A DNA stretch of 64,000 bases from positions 1 to 64,000 of the forward strand of contig NZ_JBDVNC010000013.1 in the NCBI RefSeq assembly GCF_039969785.1, given 5' to 3'. The DNA comes from Shimia sp039969785. Lineage in GTDB: Bacteria; Pseudomonadota; Alphaproteobacteria; Rhodobacterales; Rhodobacteraceae. The translations under genes were made by a program, and so were the position numbers. Below, in pieces: positions 7,596 through 15,457 of this stretch; position 1 is the stretch's first letter; each line of letters begins with the position of its first letter. A model generated the notes under the pieces. It searched no databases. It was not told the DNA's origin and worked only from the letters and a program-made list of their open reading frames with translations.

Positions 7596-8621
7596 ATGGC
7601 GACAGATATTGAACGGATCACATCAGAACACGCGACGCTGGCTCGCGCAGCCCGTCTGTCGGTCGCACCTATGATGGACTGGACGGATCGCCATTGTCGG
7701 TATTTTCATCGGCTGATGAGCCGGGATGCGCTGCTCTATACGGAAATGGTGACGGCGCCGGCCTTGGTGCGGGGTGGGGCCTTGCATTTGTTGTCCTACA
7801 ATCCCGAGGAACACCCGGTTGCCCTTCAACTTGGGGGGAGTGATCCCACCGAGCTGGCACAGGCAACCCGCTTGGGGGCCGAGGCGGGATATGACGAGAT
7901 TAATCTGAACGTGGGATGCCCGTCAGATCGGGTGCAATCCGGTACGTTTGGCGCGGTTCTGATGAAATCACCTGACCTGGTGGCTGAGTGTGTGTCTGCC
8001 ATGGCCGCAGTAAGCCCGGTTGAGGTCACGGTTAAGTGCCGCATTGGGGTGGATGAACAAGAGGCCCATGAAACTCTGCCGCAGTTTCTGGAGAAAATCC
8101 GTGCGGCGGGTGTACGTCGAGTCACGATCCATGCACGCAAGGCGTGGTTGCAAGGGCTAAGCCCAAAGGAAAACCGCGATATTCCTCCGCTCGACTATCC
8201 GCTGGTCTATGCGATGAAAGTGGCCTTTGCGGATATGCATATTTCGATCAATGGCGGTATCGCGTCGCTGGATGAGGCGGTCACGCATCTGGACGCAGGG
8301 CTGGACGGGGTGATGATCGGGCGTGCTTCCTATCATGCACCCGCGGACATATTGCTGGATGCGGACCGGCGCATATTTGGCGCGGACCGCGCCGTTGACG
8401 CCGCTGATGTCGTTCAGGAGATGTTACCGTATATTGAGCGGCACCTGAGCGGGGGTGGAAAGCTGAATCAGATCACACGCCATATGCTGGGTCTGTTTGC
8501 CGGAAGACCGGGCGCGCGCGCGTGGCGGCGTATGCTGTCAGAAGGCGCGAGCCGCGCCGGTGCCGGGCCAGAGCTGGTGCAAGACGCGCTGGATCAGATC
8601 ACTCGGCAGGCGGCGGCCTGA
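7596..8621 (+). CDS. dusA: tRNA-dihydrouridine synthase A
   Basis: An FMN enzyme that reduces uridines in the tRNA D-loop, using NADPH in the cytoplasm. The 341-residue length fits DusA. VAPMMDWTDRHCR is the family start motif, NVGCPSDRVQSGTFGAVLM contains the catalytic Cys, and CRIGVD, the DusA-specific HARKAWLQGLSPKENR and the FMN-phosphate segment NGGI...GVMIGRA follow. AAAGGG lies upstream of ATG 7596. It precedes a TauE-type exporter and a 2OG oxygenase with short spacing, so all three may share a transcript, though their functions do not obviously connect. Confidence 0.96.
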   Translation: MATDIERITSEHATLARAARLSVAPMMDWTDRHCRYFHRLMSRDALLYTEMVTAPALVRGGALHLLSYNPEEHPVALQLGGSDPTELAQATRLGAEAGYDEINLNVGCPSDRVQSGTFGAVLMKSPDLVAECVSAMAAVSPVEVTVKCRIGVDEQEAHETLPQFLEKIRAAGVRRVTIHARKAWLQGLSPKENRDIPPLDYPLVYAMKVAFADMHISINGGIASLDEAVTHLDAGLDGVMIGRASYHAPADILLDADRRIFGADRAVDAADVVQEMLPYIERHLSGGGKLNQITRHMLGLFAGRPGARAWRRMLSEGASRAGAGPELVQDALDQITRQAAA

Positions 8622-8688
8622 ACCCAAACGCTTGCGGGTGTGGGTAAAATCCGCTTTACATCCGGGCGCGCACAGTACCGGAGCCACC

Positions 8689-9516
8689 ATGACAGCCGAT
8701 CCCGCCCTGTTGATCCAAATGTTGATTTTGTTGCTCGCGATAGGCGGGTTGGCGGGTGTTTTGGCCGGATTGTTGGGGGTTGGCGGTGGTATTGTGCTGG
8801 TTCCGGCGTTTTTCTATGCGTTTCAGGCGCTGGGCTATGATGGACCTCAGTTGATGCAGGTGTGTCTGGCGACTTCTCTGGCGACCATCATTGTCACATC
8901 AGTAAGGTCGGTGCTGAGCCACAACAAAAAGGGCGCTGTGGACTGGGACATTCTGCGAAGCTGGGCACCGGGCATCGCAGTGGGGGCGATAATCGGAGTG
9001 ATGGTGGCTGCCAATCTGCGCTCGGTGACGTTGCAGTTTGTGTTTGGATGTCTGGGCATTGTGATTGGCGCGTATTTAGGGTTGGGGCGCGCTGAATGGC
9101 GCTTGGGGCAGGCGATGCCTAAGGGCGCCGTGCGTGCGGCAATGAGCGCCATCATGGGGTTTATGTCCGTGTTGATGGGCATCGGTGGGGGCAGTTTCGG
9201 CGTGCCGTTGATGAGCCTTTATAACACGCCCATTCACCGCGCTGTGGCCACGGCAGCAGGATTCGGTGTTCTGATCGCAGTGCCTTCGGTGCTTGGTTTT
9301 TTGTTTCTGGAGGTAGATGCGGCCACGCGCCCACCGTTGACTATCGGTGCGGTTAATCTGGTTGCGTTTCTGATTGTTATTGCCATGACGCTGCTGACGG
9401 CGCCATTGGGCGTTAAGATCGCGCATGCGATGGATCCCAAACCTCTCAAACGCGTGTTTGCCGTGTTCCTGACGCTGGTGGCGTTGAACATGTTGCGCAA
9501 AGCGTTGGGATGGTAG
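8689..9516 (+). CDS. TauE/SafE family membrane transporter
   Basis: A 275-residue inner-membrane protein with about eight hydrophobic segments and the paired family motifs GVLAGLLGVGGGIVLVP near the N-terminus and MGIGGGSFGVPLM in the second half, as in sulfite/organosulfonate exporters. The start is ATG 8689, preceded by CCGGAG; upstream in-frame codons overlap dusA and do not look like this family. Its stop overlaps the next gene's start. The exported anion cannot be read from sequence. A second TauE/SafE gene lies at 43374, with little similarity between the two beyond the family motifs. Confidence 0.9.
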   Translation: MTADPALLIQMLILLLAIGGLAGVLAGLLGVGGGIVLVPAFFYAFQALGYDGPQLMQVCLATSLATIIVTSVRSVLSHNKKGAVDWDILRSWAPGIAVGAIIGVMVAANLRSVTLQFVFGCLGIVIGAYLGLGRAEWRLGQAMPKGAVRAAMSAIMGFMSVLMGIGGGSFGVPLMSLYNTPIHRAVATAAGFGVLIAVPSVLGFLFLEVDAATRPPLTIGAVNLVAFLIVIAMTLLTAPLGVKIAHAMDPKPLKRVFAVFLTLVALNMLRKALGW

Positions 9517-10298
9517 AGGAATTCTTTAAACGCGGCTGGACCACAACCCCATTTGATGCGTCTGTTCTGCAGTGGTCGGCTCGGGCGAAACTGGCCGGGC
9601 AGGCGGCAATGAATGATCCTGCTTTTGCCGATTGGTGGGTTTGCGAAAACACCTGGTTTATCGGAGTGGACGCGCTATCCAATGACGAGACGGGCGCTGT
9701 CGGCGGCAGCAAACCGCTCGGCGGAGCCCCGAAAAGCGCTATCGAGACGCTGTTCGGGGCTTGGCCGCGCCTACACAAAGCGCAGCTTTCGGTGGTCAGA
9801 CCCGGATATCCCAAACCGCGAGCGGGCGAGAGTGCGGCTGCGTTCGGCTACCGATTGAGACGAGACGCAGCGCATGTAGACGGGATTAAACTGGTTGGCC
9901 CTGACCGCAAGCGGCACTTAGAGGAGCGACACGCGTGGATCCTTGGGTTGCCCTTGACACAAAACGGCCCGGATGAGGCGCCGCTGGTTGTGTGGGAGGG
10001 CAGCCACGAGATCATGCGGCGGGCCTTAATGCGGTTTCTTGCGGCCTATCCCGAAAGCGATTGGGAGCACGTCGACGTCACCGACTGTTATAAAAACGCA
10101 CGTCGCGAGGTGTTTGAGACATGCGACCGGATTCCAGTCATTTCAGCCCCGGGAGAAGGCTTCGTGTTGCACCGCCTCAGCCTGCATGGTGTGGCGCCGT
10201 GGGCAAGAGAATCAGCAGCCCCAAACCCACAGCGTATGATTGCATACTTCCGCCCGAGGTTGAGAGATCCTATTTCTAACTGGCTGAATTTACCCTGA
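9510..10298 (+). CDS. 2OG-Fe(II) oxygenase, phytanoyl-CoA dioxygenase-like
   Basis: A 262-residue cytoplasmic protein. AAHVDGI supplies a likely HxD iron-binding pair (His122, Asp124), LHRLSLHGVAPW the distal His (His226), and MIAYFRPRLR an Arg for the 2-oxoglutarate carboxylate. This pattern fits iron/2OG hydroxylases of the phytanoyl-CoA dioxygenase type. ATG 9510 overlaps the TauE/SafE stop (ATGGTAG), so it is coupled to that gene. Substrate is unknown. Residue assignments come from motif spacing only. Confidence 0.7.
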   Translation: MVEEFFKRGWTTTPFDASVLQWSARAKLAGQAAMNDPAFADWWVCENTWFIGVDALSNDETGAVGGSKPLGGAPKSAIETLFGAWPRLHKAQLSVVRPGYPKPRAGESAAAFGYRLRRDAAHVDGIKLVGPDRKRHLEERHAWILGLPLTQNGPDEAPLVVWEGSHEIMRRALMRFLAAYPESDWEHVDVTDCYKNARREVFETCDRIPVISAPGEGFVLHRLSLHGVAPWARESAAPNPQRMIAYFRPRLRDPISNWLNLP

Positions 10299-10443
10299 AA
10301 AACGGTTTTTTGTTGCCGATTGGGAAACGAGTTTTCGCAAAAGTGACGATCGTTACGAATTCCGAAACAGTTCCATCAAATTAGACACAAGTTGGCGAAA
10401 ATGTGTTAATTTTGGGGCGCTGCATTTTCTAAAGGACATTCAA

Positions 10444-11361
10444 ATGATTACTGCGCTTGCGCTGCTCGGAGCAGCATTCTGGATTGGGGTCTTGGTTAAT
10501 GTTCTGGATGATGACGACGATGACAGTTCATCAGAGCAAAGCACCGGCGAAGAACTGACCGGCGATACCGGTGATGACCTTCTGGAAGGTGGATCTCAGG
10601 CCGACACAATTGATGGCGGCGAAGGGGGTGACACGCTTTTGGGGGCCGGGGGCAGTGATGTGCTGGACGGTGAAGAAGGCGCTGACAGCATCGAAGGTGG
10701 CACCGGTAATGATGACGTGTCGGGCGGCGAAGGCAATGACACCGTGCGCGCCGGCACGGGCAATGATTTGGTCAATGGCGAAGCGGGCGACGATAATTTG
10801 CGTGGCGGCGACGGGTCCGACGAGCTGCATGGCGGAGCAGGCGACGATGATCTCGAAGGCGGCGCCAATGAAGACAGCATGCTGGGCGGCAACGGCGACG
10901 ATACTTTGCTTGGGCAAGAGGGTGACGACACGCTGACCGGCGGCGATGGGGACGACCTGATTAAAGGCGGTCATGGCGATGACGTTCTGTATGGCGGTGC
11001 CCAGGGTGTTGCCGGAGGCGAAGACGAAGGCAATGACACGCTTAACGGCGGCACTGGCGACGATGAGATCTGGTTAACGGAAAACGATGTCGGGGAGGGC
11101 GGTGACGGCTCTGACCAGTTTATAGTAGGGCCACGCACACAATTCGGAAATGTTGTCAGCATCACGGATTATGACGAAGACGAAGATCAGATTGTGGTGA
11201 TGGTGCCACCGGGCGATACCGGTACAGTTCAGATCCAGCCAAACCCCGATGATACTACGACAGCCTGGGTGTTTTATGATGGCGAGATCGTCGCCTCGGT
11301 CGACAATGCGCAAAGCATTCTGACCGCTGATGACATTCAAGTCGTCGAAACAGTGGCGTGA
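10444..11361 (+). CDS. RTX calcium-binding repeat protein with N-terminal membrane segment
   Basis: A 305-residue protein. Residues 1-21 are hydrophobic (MITALALLGAAFWIGVLVNVL), followed by six Asp. From about residue 35 to 220 there is a run of roughly 16-18 GGxGxDxUx nonapeptides (GGTGNDDVS, GGNGDDTLL, GGDGDDLIK), which fold into a calcium-loaded beta-roll. The C-terminal 80 residues form an acidic beta-rich domain. RTX proteins are normally type I secretion substrates with a C-terminal signal. The N-terminal hydrophobic segment is unusual for that route and suggests anchoring or Sec entry. AAAGGACATTCAA precedes ATG 10444. No secretion genes are nearby. Confidence 0.85.
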   Translation: MITALALLGAAFWIGVLVNVLDDDDDDSSSEQSTGEELTGDTGDDLLEGGSQADTIDGGEGGDTLLGAGGSDVLDGEEGADSIEGGTGNDDVSGGEGNDTVRAGTGNDLVNGEAGDDNLRGGDGSDELHGGAGDDDLEGGANEDSMLGGNGDDTLLGQEGDDTLTGGDGDDLIKGGHGDDVLYGGAQGVAGGEDEGNDTLNGGTGDDEIWLTENDVGEGGDGSDQFIVGPRTQFGNVVSITDYDEDEDQIVVMVPPGDTGTVQIQPNPDDTTTAWVFYDGEIVASVDNAQSILTADDIQVVETVA

Positions 11362-11368
11362 TCGGGAT

Positions 11369-11548
11369 ATGATCGAATTTGTAACCCACGCGCTTATTTC
11401 CGGGCCTTTGCCTGGGTTTGCGGCTGCGTCTGCAATGTTGGCGCTGATGGTGGTGCGTTCGATATCTCTGGTGCAGCAGGTGGCTCAGGTGTCTGAGCGG
11501 GTGCAGCAACAGAACCACGTCGGTCAGCCGCAAGAATTTCGCGACTAA
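11369..11548 (+). CDS. Possible small membrane protein (59 aa), tentative
   Basis: An open frame from ATG 11369, eight bases after the RTX stop, ends just before a strong terminator. It encodes one plausible membrane helix (GFAAASAMLALMVVRSISLV) followed by a Gln-rich polar tail. The ribosome-binding site is weak (CGGG). Its position inside the RTX transcript favours a real gene, but no family is recognised. Confidence 0.35.
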   Translation: MIEFVTHALISGPLPGFAAASAMLALMVVRSISLVQQVAQVSERVQQQNHVGQPQEFRD

Positions 11549-11572
11549 CTAGGCCTTTCCGAGCCAAAGTCC

Positions 11573-11606
11573 AAAACCCCGCGCTAATGTGCGGGGTTTT
11601 TGTTTG
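11573..11606. terminator. Bidirectional rho-independent terminator
   Basis: AAAACCCCGCGC and GTGCGGGGTTTT form a 12-pair stem (one G-T pair) with a TAAT loop, followed by TGTTTG. The A/T-rich base on both sides lets it end both the RTX transcript and the opposing ccmI-ruvX-DUF1289 transcript. Confidence 0.88.
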
Positions 11607-11615
11607 TAGCCTGAA

Positions 11616-11861
11616 TTATCCCTGAACACGCGCGGCCCGGCCACCACGTCGCTTGCGCAAACGCGGCGCGCGCGATGGCAGTTCCTGCATAATCGCAGCG
11701 CGCTCATCGGTGTCCATCCTGGACCAGTTGGTGATTTCATCGATCGAGCGCAGGCATCCCGTACAGATGCGCTCTTGGGGATGCACGACGCAGACCTGAA
11801 TACAGGGGCTTTCAATCTCGTCGCGTTTCCAAACGCTGTCTTTGTCAGATTTTGGGCTCAC
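11616..11861 (-). CDS. DUF1289 family small protein
   Basis: An 81-residue cytoplasmic protein with the family pattern SPCIQVCVVHPQERICTGCLRSIDEITNWSRM: four closely spaced Cys plus the conserved EI..W..M helix. The Cys arrangement suggests metal or Fe-S binding, but no biochemical role is established to my knowledge. The C-terminus is Arg-rich. It is the last gene of ccmI-ruvX-DUF1289, and its ATG overlaps the ruvX TGA by four bases. Confidence 0.88.
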   Translation of the reverse strand: MSPKSDKDSVWKRDEIESPCIQVCVVHPQERICTGCLRSIDEITNWSRMDTDERAAIMQELPSRAPRLRKRRGGRAARVQG

Positions 11862-12343
11862 TGCTCTTTCCTCAGATGTCCCAGCCGATCCAGAACTCCC
11901 TGAAGAATATAGGACGCGGCGACGTGATCGATAACCTCTGCGCGACGTTTTCGTGTCGTATCCGCCTCCAGCAGCGCCCTTTCAGCGGCAACGGTCGACA
12001 ATCTTTCGTCCCAGAACCCAATTGGAATACCCACCAAGGGCGCCAGATTTCGGGCAAATGCGCGCGTTGACTGACAGCGCGGCCCTTCTGATCCGTCCAT
12101 ATTCCGGGGCAACCCCAGAATGATGGCACCAAGCGAGCGTTGATCAATAATCTCTAACAACCGCGCAGCATCGATGCCAAATTTCTTGCGCTTTACGGTT
12201 TCCAGCGGTGTGGCCACCGACTGAAAACTGTCTGAAACAGCCACGCCTATTGTCTTCGTTCCCAAATCCAATCCCATCAACGCCTGCATCGGTGGCAGGG
12301 CCTCGGCCATCTCCTCGATGGTTTCAAAGATGTTGGCGTTCAT
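11858..12343 (-). CDS. ruvX: RuvX/YqgF family Holliday junction resolvase-like nuclease
   Basis: A 161-residue RNase H-fold protein. MGLDLGTKTIGVAVSD gives the first catalytic Asp, GLPRNMDGSEGP and FWDERLST follow, and a final Asp in AEVIDHVAA completes the site. The family is implicated in processing the 5' end of pre-16S rRNA and was first proposed as a Holliday junction resolvase. The start is ATG 12343 (MNANIF), overlapping the ccmI stop as TGATG; the longer frame upstream lies inside ccmI and is rejected. The stop overlaps the DUF1289 start, so the three genes form one coupled unit. Confidence 0.93.
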   Translation of the reverse strand: MNANIFETIEEMAEALPPMQALMGLDLGTKTIGVAVSDSFQSVATPLETVKRKKFGIDAARLLEIIDQRSLGAIILGLPRNMDGSEGPRCQSTRAFARNLAPLVGIPIGFWDERLSTVAAERALLEADTTRKRRAEVIDHVAASYILQGVLDRLGHLRKEQ

Positions 12344-13575
12344 CAGTTTGCCACGCCTGCACTGCGCGCACCGTCGCGCACAATCTCCAGCGCGTCGGGC
12401 ACATCGGCAAAGACCTGTTGCGCCTCTTCCCAAATGACAGCAGCGCGTTCGGTATCACCCAGAACACCGTAAGCCACCAACAGGCGCGCCCATTCCTGAG
12501 GCGTGCCGCCTTCGGTGGCCAGACGTTCGGCCAGATTGGACACCATGCCACGGATCATGTCCTGCCGGTCCTCTTCGGACATCTCGTCAGCTGCCGTGAC
12601 ATCATCGCTGTCCGGGCCGGTCAGACCGTCAGAATGCGGTGGCGCGGGCAATTGGTAATCAACTCCTGCAAACCACGCCAGATCGGTGATCCGCGCACGA
12701 ATGGCCGGCACCCACGGCGCGTCCGGAGGGCTTTGCGTCAATACCCGGTCCCAAATGCGAAATGTCAGGTCGGGCCGGTCATTTTGCAAAAGCATCAGGC
12801 CCCAGTAATATCGTGCCAGATTGTTGATCGGATCAATTTCCAGCGCGCTGCGCAAAGACTCCTGAGCCTTGGGCGACACATATCCGTCTGCGGCTGCGAT
12901 CAACATGTTCGCGTGGATGCTGTAATCCGTGGCCGTGACGCTGTCGCCTTTCAGGCGGATCACATTGGCCTGCGCCTCATATGCGGCCTGCATATTGCCC
13001 AGCGAGGCTTCGTTGCGGGCCAGCAGTTCATAGCCCTGTAAATCATCCGGCCGCTCTGCCACGCTGGCGCGCAGTTTTTCCATCAGGGCCACGAAATCAG
13101 GTCCCGGTGTCGGGCCTGGTGCGGCCGGTACGTCTGCTTCGGCGGCGGCCTGGCTCTTGCGGTTGTCCAAACGTTCGCGCGATGCTTCAAGACGCAGATT
13201 CAAAGGCTGATCGTCATAGCCCGGTGCGCCCAACTGGGAATACGCAAAAAAGCTCGCCCCCACCAAAACAATACAAAGCCCCGCGATCAGCGGAACACCA
13301 CCGCGTGCCTTTGATGTGCCTTGCCCTTTTGCGGCTTGCAACTGTGCATCCGCTGCCAGAATGCGGCGCGAAATCTCGGTACGGGCCCGGTCAGCATCCG
13401 TGGCGTTGATCACGCCACGTGCCAAATCCTTGTCCACTTCTTTCAGCTGGTCGCGATAGACCTGCAGATCAAAGGCGGCGGGATGCTCGGCATCGTCCCG
13501 GCGACGCAGGACGGCCAAAGCGATAAAGCCAGTTGCCGCAAGGGCAAGAGCGGCTGCAGAGATCCAGAATACCAT
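12343..13575 (-). CDS. ccmI: Cytochrome c biogenesis protein CcmI (CycH)
   Basis: A 410-residue membrane-anchored apocytochrome c chaperone acting at the periplasmic face. The N-terminus holds a transmembrane segment (residues 3-24), then the cytoplasmic CcmI-1 region with the typical DLQVYRDQLKEVDKDLARGVI pattern. A second transmembrane segment follows (about residues 95-115), and the periplasmic part contains TPR-like helices (from about residue 165). AGGAGG lies directly upstream of ATG 13575. It is separated from the ccmABCDG cluster at 44.7 kb, a common arrangement in Rhodobacterales. The first gene of a three-gene unit. Confidence 0.93.
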   Translation of the reverse strand: MVFWISAAALALAATGFIALAVLRRRDDAEHPAAFDLQVYRDQLKEVDKDLARGVINATDADRARTEISRRILAADAQLQAAKGQGTSKARGGVPLIAGLCIVLVGASFFAYSQLGAPGYDDQPLNLRLEASRERLDNRKSQAAAEADVPAAPGPTPGPDFVALMEKLRASVAERPDDLQGYELLARNEASLGNMQAAYEAQANVIRLKGDSVTATDYSIHANMLIAAADGYVSPKAQESLRSALEIDPINNLARYYWGLMLLQNDRPDLTFRIWDRVLTQSPPDAPWVPAIRARITDLAWFAGVDYQLPAPPHSDGLTGPDSDDVTAADEMSEEDRQDMIRGMVSNLAERLATEGGTPQEWARLLVAYGVLGDTERAAVIWEEAQQVFADVPDALEIVRDGARSAGVAN

Positions 13576-13752
13576 AGTACCTCCTGAGGTTGCCCTTCAT
13601 GTATAGGGGCGCAGCCCCGGGAAAAAGGGCAAATCGTGCATACCTTCGTTCATGTCGCAACCGAACGGCAAACCGGCGTTTTGGTCCGGGTGGCAGGGCG
13701 GGGCAAGGTCCACTAACAATACATCAGGAATCCCCGATCGGAATCACTGCCT

Positions 13753-15000
13753 ATGAGACGTTATTCAGCTTTTGCCATCGCCCGCGAGGCACTCCGGTTT
13801 CACACAGGATGGGAACGCGCGTGGCGCTCGCCCGAGCCTAAAAAGAAATACGATGTGATCATCGTTGGTGCAGGGGGCCACGGATTGGCCACTGCGTTCT
13901 ATTTGGGCAAGAATTTCGGCATCACCAATGTCGCGATCATCGAAAAGGGCTGGCTGGGCGGCGGCAATACAGGCCGCAACACCACCATTATCCGCTCGAA
14001 CTACCTTCAGGACCCGTCCGCGGCGATCTATGAAAAAGCGCGCTCGCTGTACGAAACCATGTCGCAGGACCTGAACTATAACGTCATGTTTAGCCCGCGT
14101 GGTGTGATCATGCTGGCCCAGACCGAACATGAGGTGCGCGGCTATCAGCGCACCGCGCATGCGAACGCATTGCAGGGCGTGCCAACCGAATTCATCGGCC
14201 CGGAGCGTGTCAAAGAACTGGTGCCGATCATCAATATCGATGGACCACGTTATCCGGTTCTGGGCGGTCTCTGGCAGGAACGCGGCGGCACCGGGCGCCA
14301 TGACGCGGTGGCGTGGGGCTATGCGCGTGCCTGTTCCGACATGGGCATGGACATCATCCAGAAATGCGAAGTCACCGGCGTGCGGCAGGACGGCGGTCAA
14401 GTCACTGGCGTCGACACCACCAAAGGCCCGATTGATTGTAACAAGCTGGGTCTGGTTGTGGCCGGCAACTCGGGCGATCTGGCCAATATGGCGGGCTTCC
14501 GCCTGCCAATGGAGAGCGTCGCCCTGCAAGCGCTGGTGTCGGAACCGATCAAACCCTGCATGGATGTGGTGGTGATGGCCAACACCGTGCACGGCTATAT
14601 GTCTCAGTCCGATAAGGGCGAAATGGTGATTGGCGGCGGCACGGACGGGTTCAATAACTACACCCAGCGCGGATCGTTCCACCATGTCGAGGAAACGGTA
14701 AGGGCGCTGGTCGAAACCTTTCCGATGGTGTCCCGCCTGAAAATGCTGCGCCAATGGGGCGGTATCGTGGACGTGACCGGTGACCGATCACCCGTGATTG
14801 GTAAAACGCCACTGGGCAATTGTTTCATCAACGCAGGCTGGGGCACCGGCGGCTTCAAGGCCATCCCCGGCGGCGGCTGGGCCACAGCCGAGCTGATCGC
14901 CAAGGGCGAACCCGGCCCCTTGTGTGCCGAGTTCGGCATGGACCGCTTTGTTGAAGGCCGCTTCATTGATGAAAGCGTGGCTGCAGGGGTGGCTCACTAA
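13753..15000 (+). CDS. soxB: Sarcosine oxidase, beta subunit
   Basis: The 415-residue beta subunit of heterotetrameric sarcosine oxidase, which oxidises sarcosine with tetrahydrofolate and O2 to glycine, 5,10-methylene-THF and H2O2. It binds FAD through VIIVGAGGHG (GAGGHG at residues 39-44). GTGRHDAVAWGYAR carries His183, the position that holds covalent FMN in characterised homologues. The C-terminal GWGTGGFKAIPGGGW loop closes the active site. It leads the order soxB-soxD-soxA-soxG. A large inverted repeat lies between it and soxD. The ribosome-binding site is modest (GGAATC). Confidence 0.97.
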   Translation: MRRYSAFAIAREALRFHTGWERAWRSPEPKKKYDVIIVGAGGHGLATAFYLGKNFGITNVAIIEKGWLGGGNTGRNTTIIRSNYLQDPSAAIYEKARSLYETMSQDLNYNVMFSPRGVIMLAQTEHEVRGYQRTAHANALQGVPTEFIGPERVKELVPIINIDGPRYPVLGGLWQERGGTGRHDAVAWGYARACSDMGMDIIQKCEVTGVRQDGGQVTGVDTTKGPIDCNKLGLVVAGNSGDLANMAGFRLPMESVALQALVSEPIKPCMDVVVMANTVHGYMSQSDKGEMVIGGGTDGFNNYTQRGSFHHVEETVRALVETFPMVSRLKMLRQWGGIVDVTGDRSPVIGKTPLGNCFINAGWGTGGFKAIPGGGWATAELIAKGEPGPLCAEFGMDRFVEGRFIDESVAAGVAH

Positions 15001-15037
15001 TGAACTGGACTGAAATCTTTCGCCCGGCGGCAACGGC

Positions 15038-15102
15038 GGGCAGCGCCCGACCCTCCCCACGGGAGGGCGCTTTCTGCACCCACCCAGGATCGGGCGCTGC
15101 CC
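15038..15102 (+). other. Nested inverted repeat in soxB-soxD intercistronic gap
   Basis: A perfect 13-base-pair outer stem joins 15038-15050 to 15090-15102. Directly inside it, CCCTCCC (15051-15057) and GGGAGGG (15061-15067) form a second stem with a CAC loop. No T-run follows, so it is not a standard terminator. In the mRNA it would sit between soxB and soxD and could block 3' decay or tune the ratio of subunits. It could also be a copy of a dispersed intergenic element. Confidence 0.75.
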
Positions 15103-15127
15103 TCATTACTTTGCAGGAGATGGCAAC

Positions 15128-15457
15128 ATGCTAACCCTTCAATGCCCCTATTGCGGCGTAGATGCCGAAGAAACAGAACTGCACGCCGAAGGCGAGGCAC
15201 ATCTGAAACGCTTTGGTCCCGGCTCATCCGATGACGATTTCGAAACCTATCTGTTCATGCGCGAAAATCCCAAAGGCGTGCATTTTGAACGCTGGCGGCA
15301 TGTCTCGGGCTGCGGCAAGTTTTTCCACGCCGCTCGTTCAACCACCACGCTTGAAGTTTTCGGGACATATTCCGCGCAAACCTATGAGCCACCGCAAGAG
15401 ATCAAAGACAAGATCTCGGCCAAAATTCCCGGCTGGAGCTGGAGGGACTTTTCATGA
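15128..15457 (+). CDS. soxD: Sarcosine oxidase, delta subunit
   Basis: A 109-residue zinc-binding subunit. LQCPYCG gives Cys6 and Cys9, and WRHVSGCGKFF gives His58 and Cys62, matching the zinc site of characterised SoxD. AGGAGATGGCAAC precedes ATG 15128. The stop overlaps the soxA ATG (ATGA), coupling the two subunits. Confidence 0.96.
   Translation: MLTLQCPYCGVDAEETELHAEGEAHLKRFGPGSSDDDFETYLFMRENPKGVHFERWRHVSGCGKFFHAARSTTTLEVFGTYSAQTYEPPQEIKDKISAKIPGWSWRDFS

Noticed and set aside
12208..13041. Plus-strand open frame of 277 codons
   Set aside because: Antisense to ruvX and ccmI; no family features.
13576..13752. Gap before soxB considered for a glycine or other riboswitch
   Set aside because: I could not trace a conserved aptamer pattern; only ordinary leader sequence is visible.
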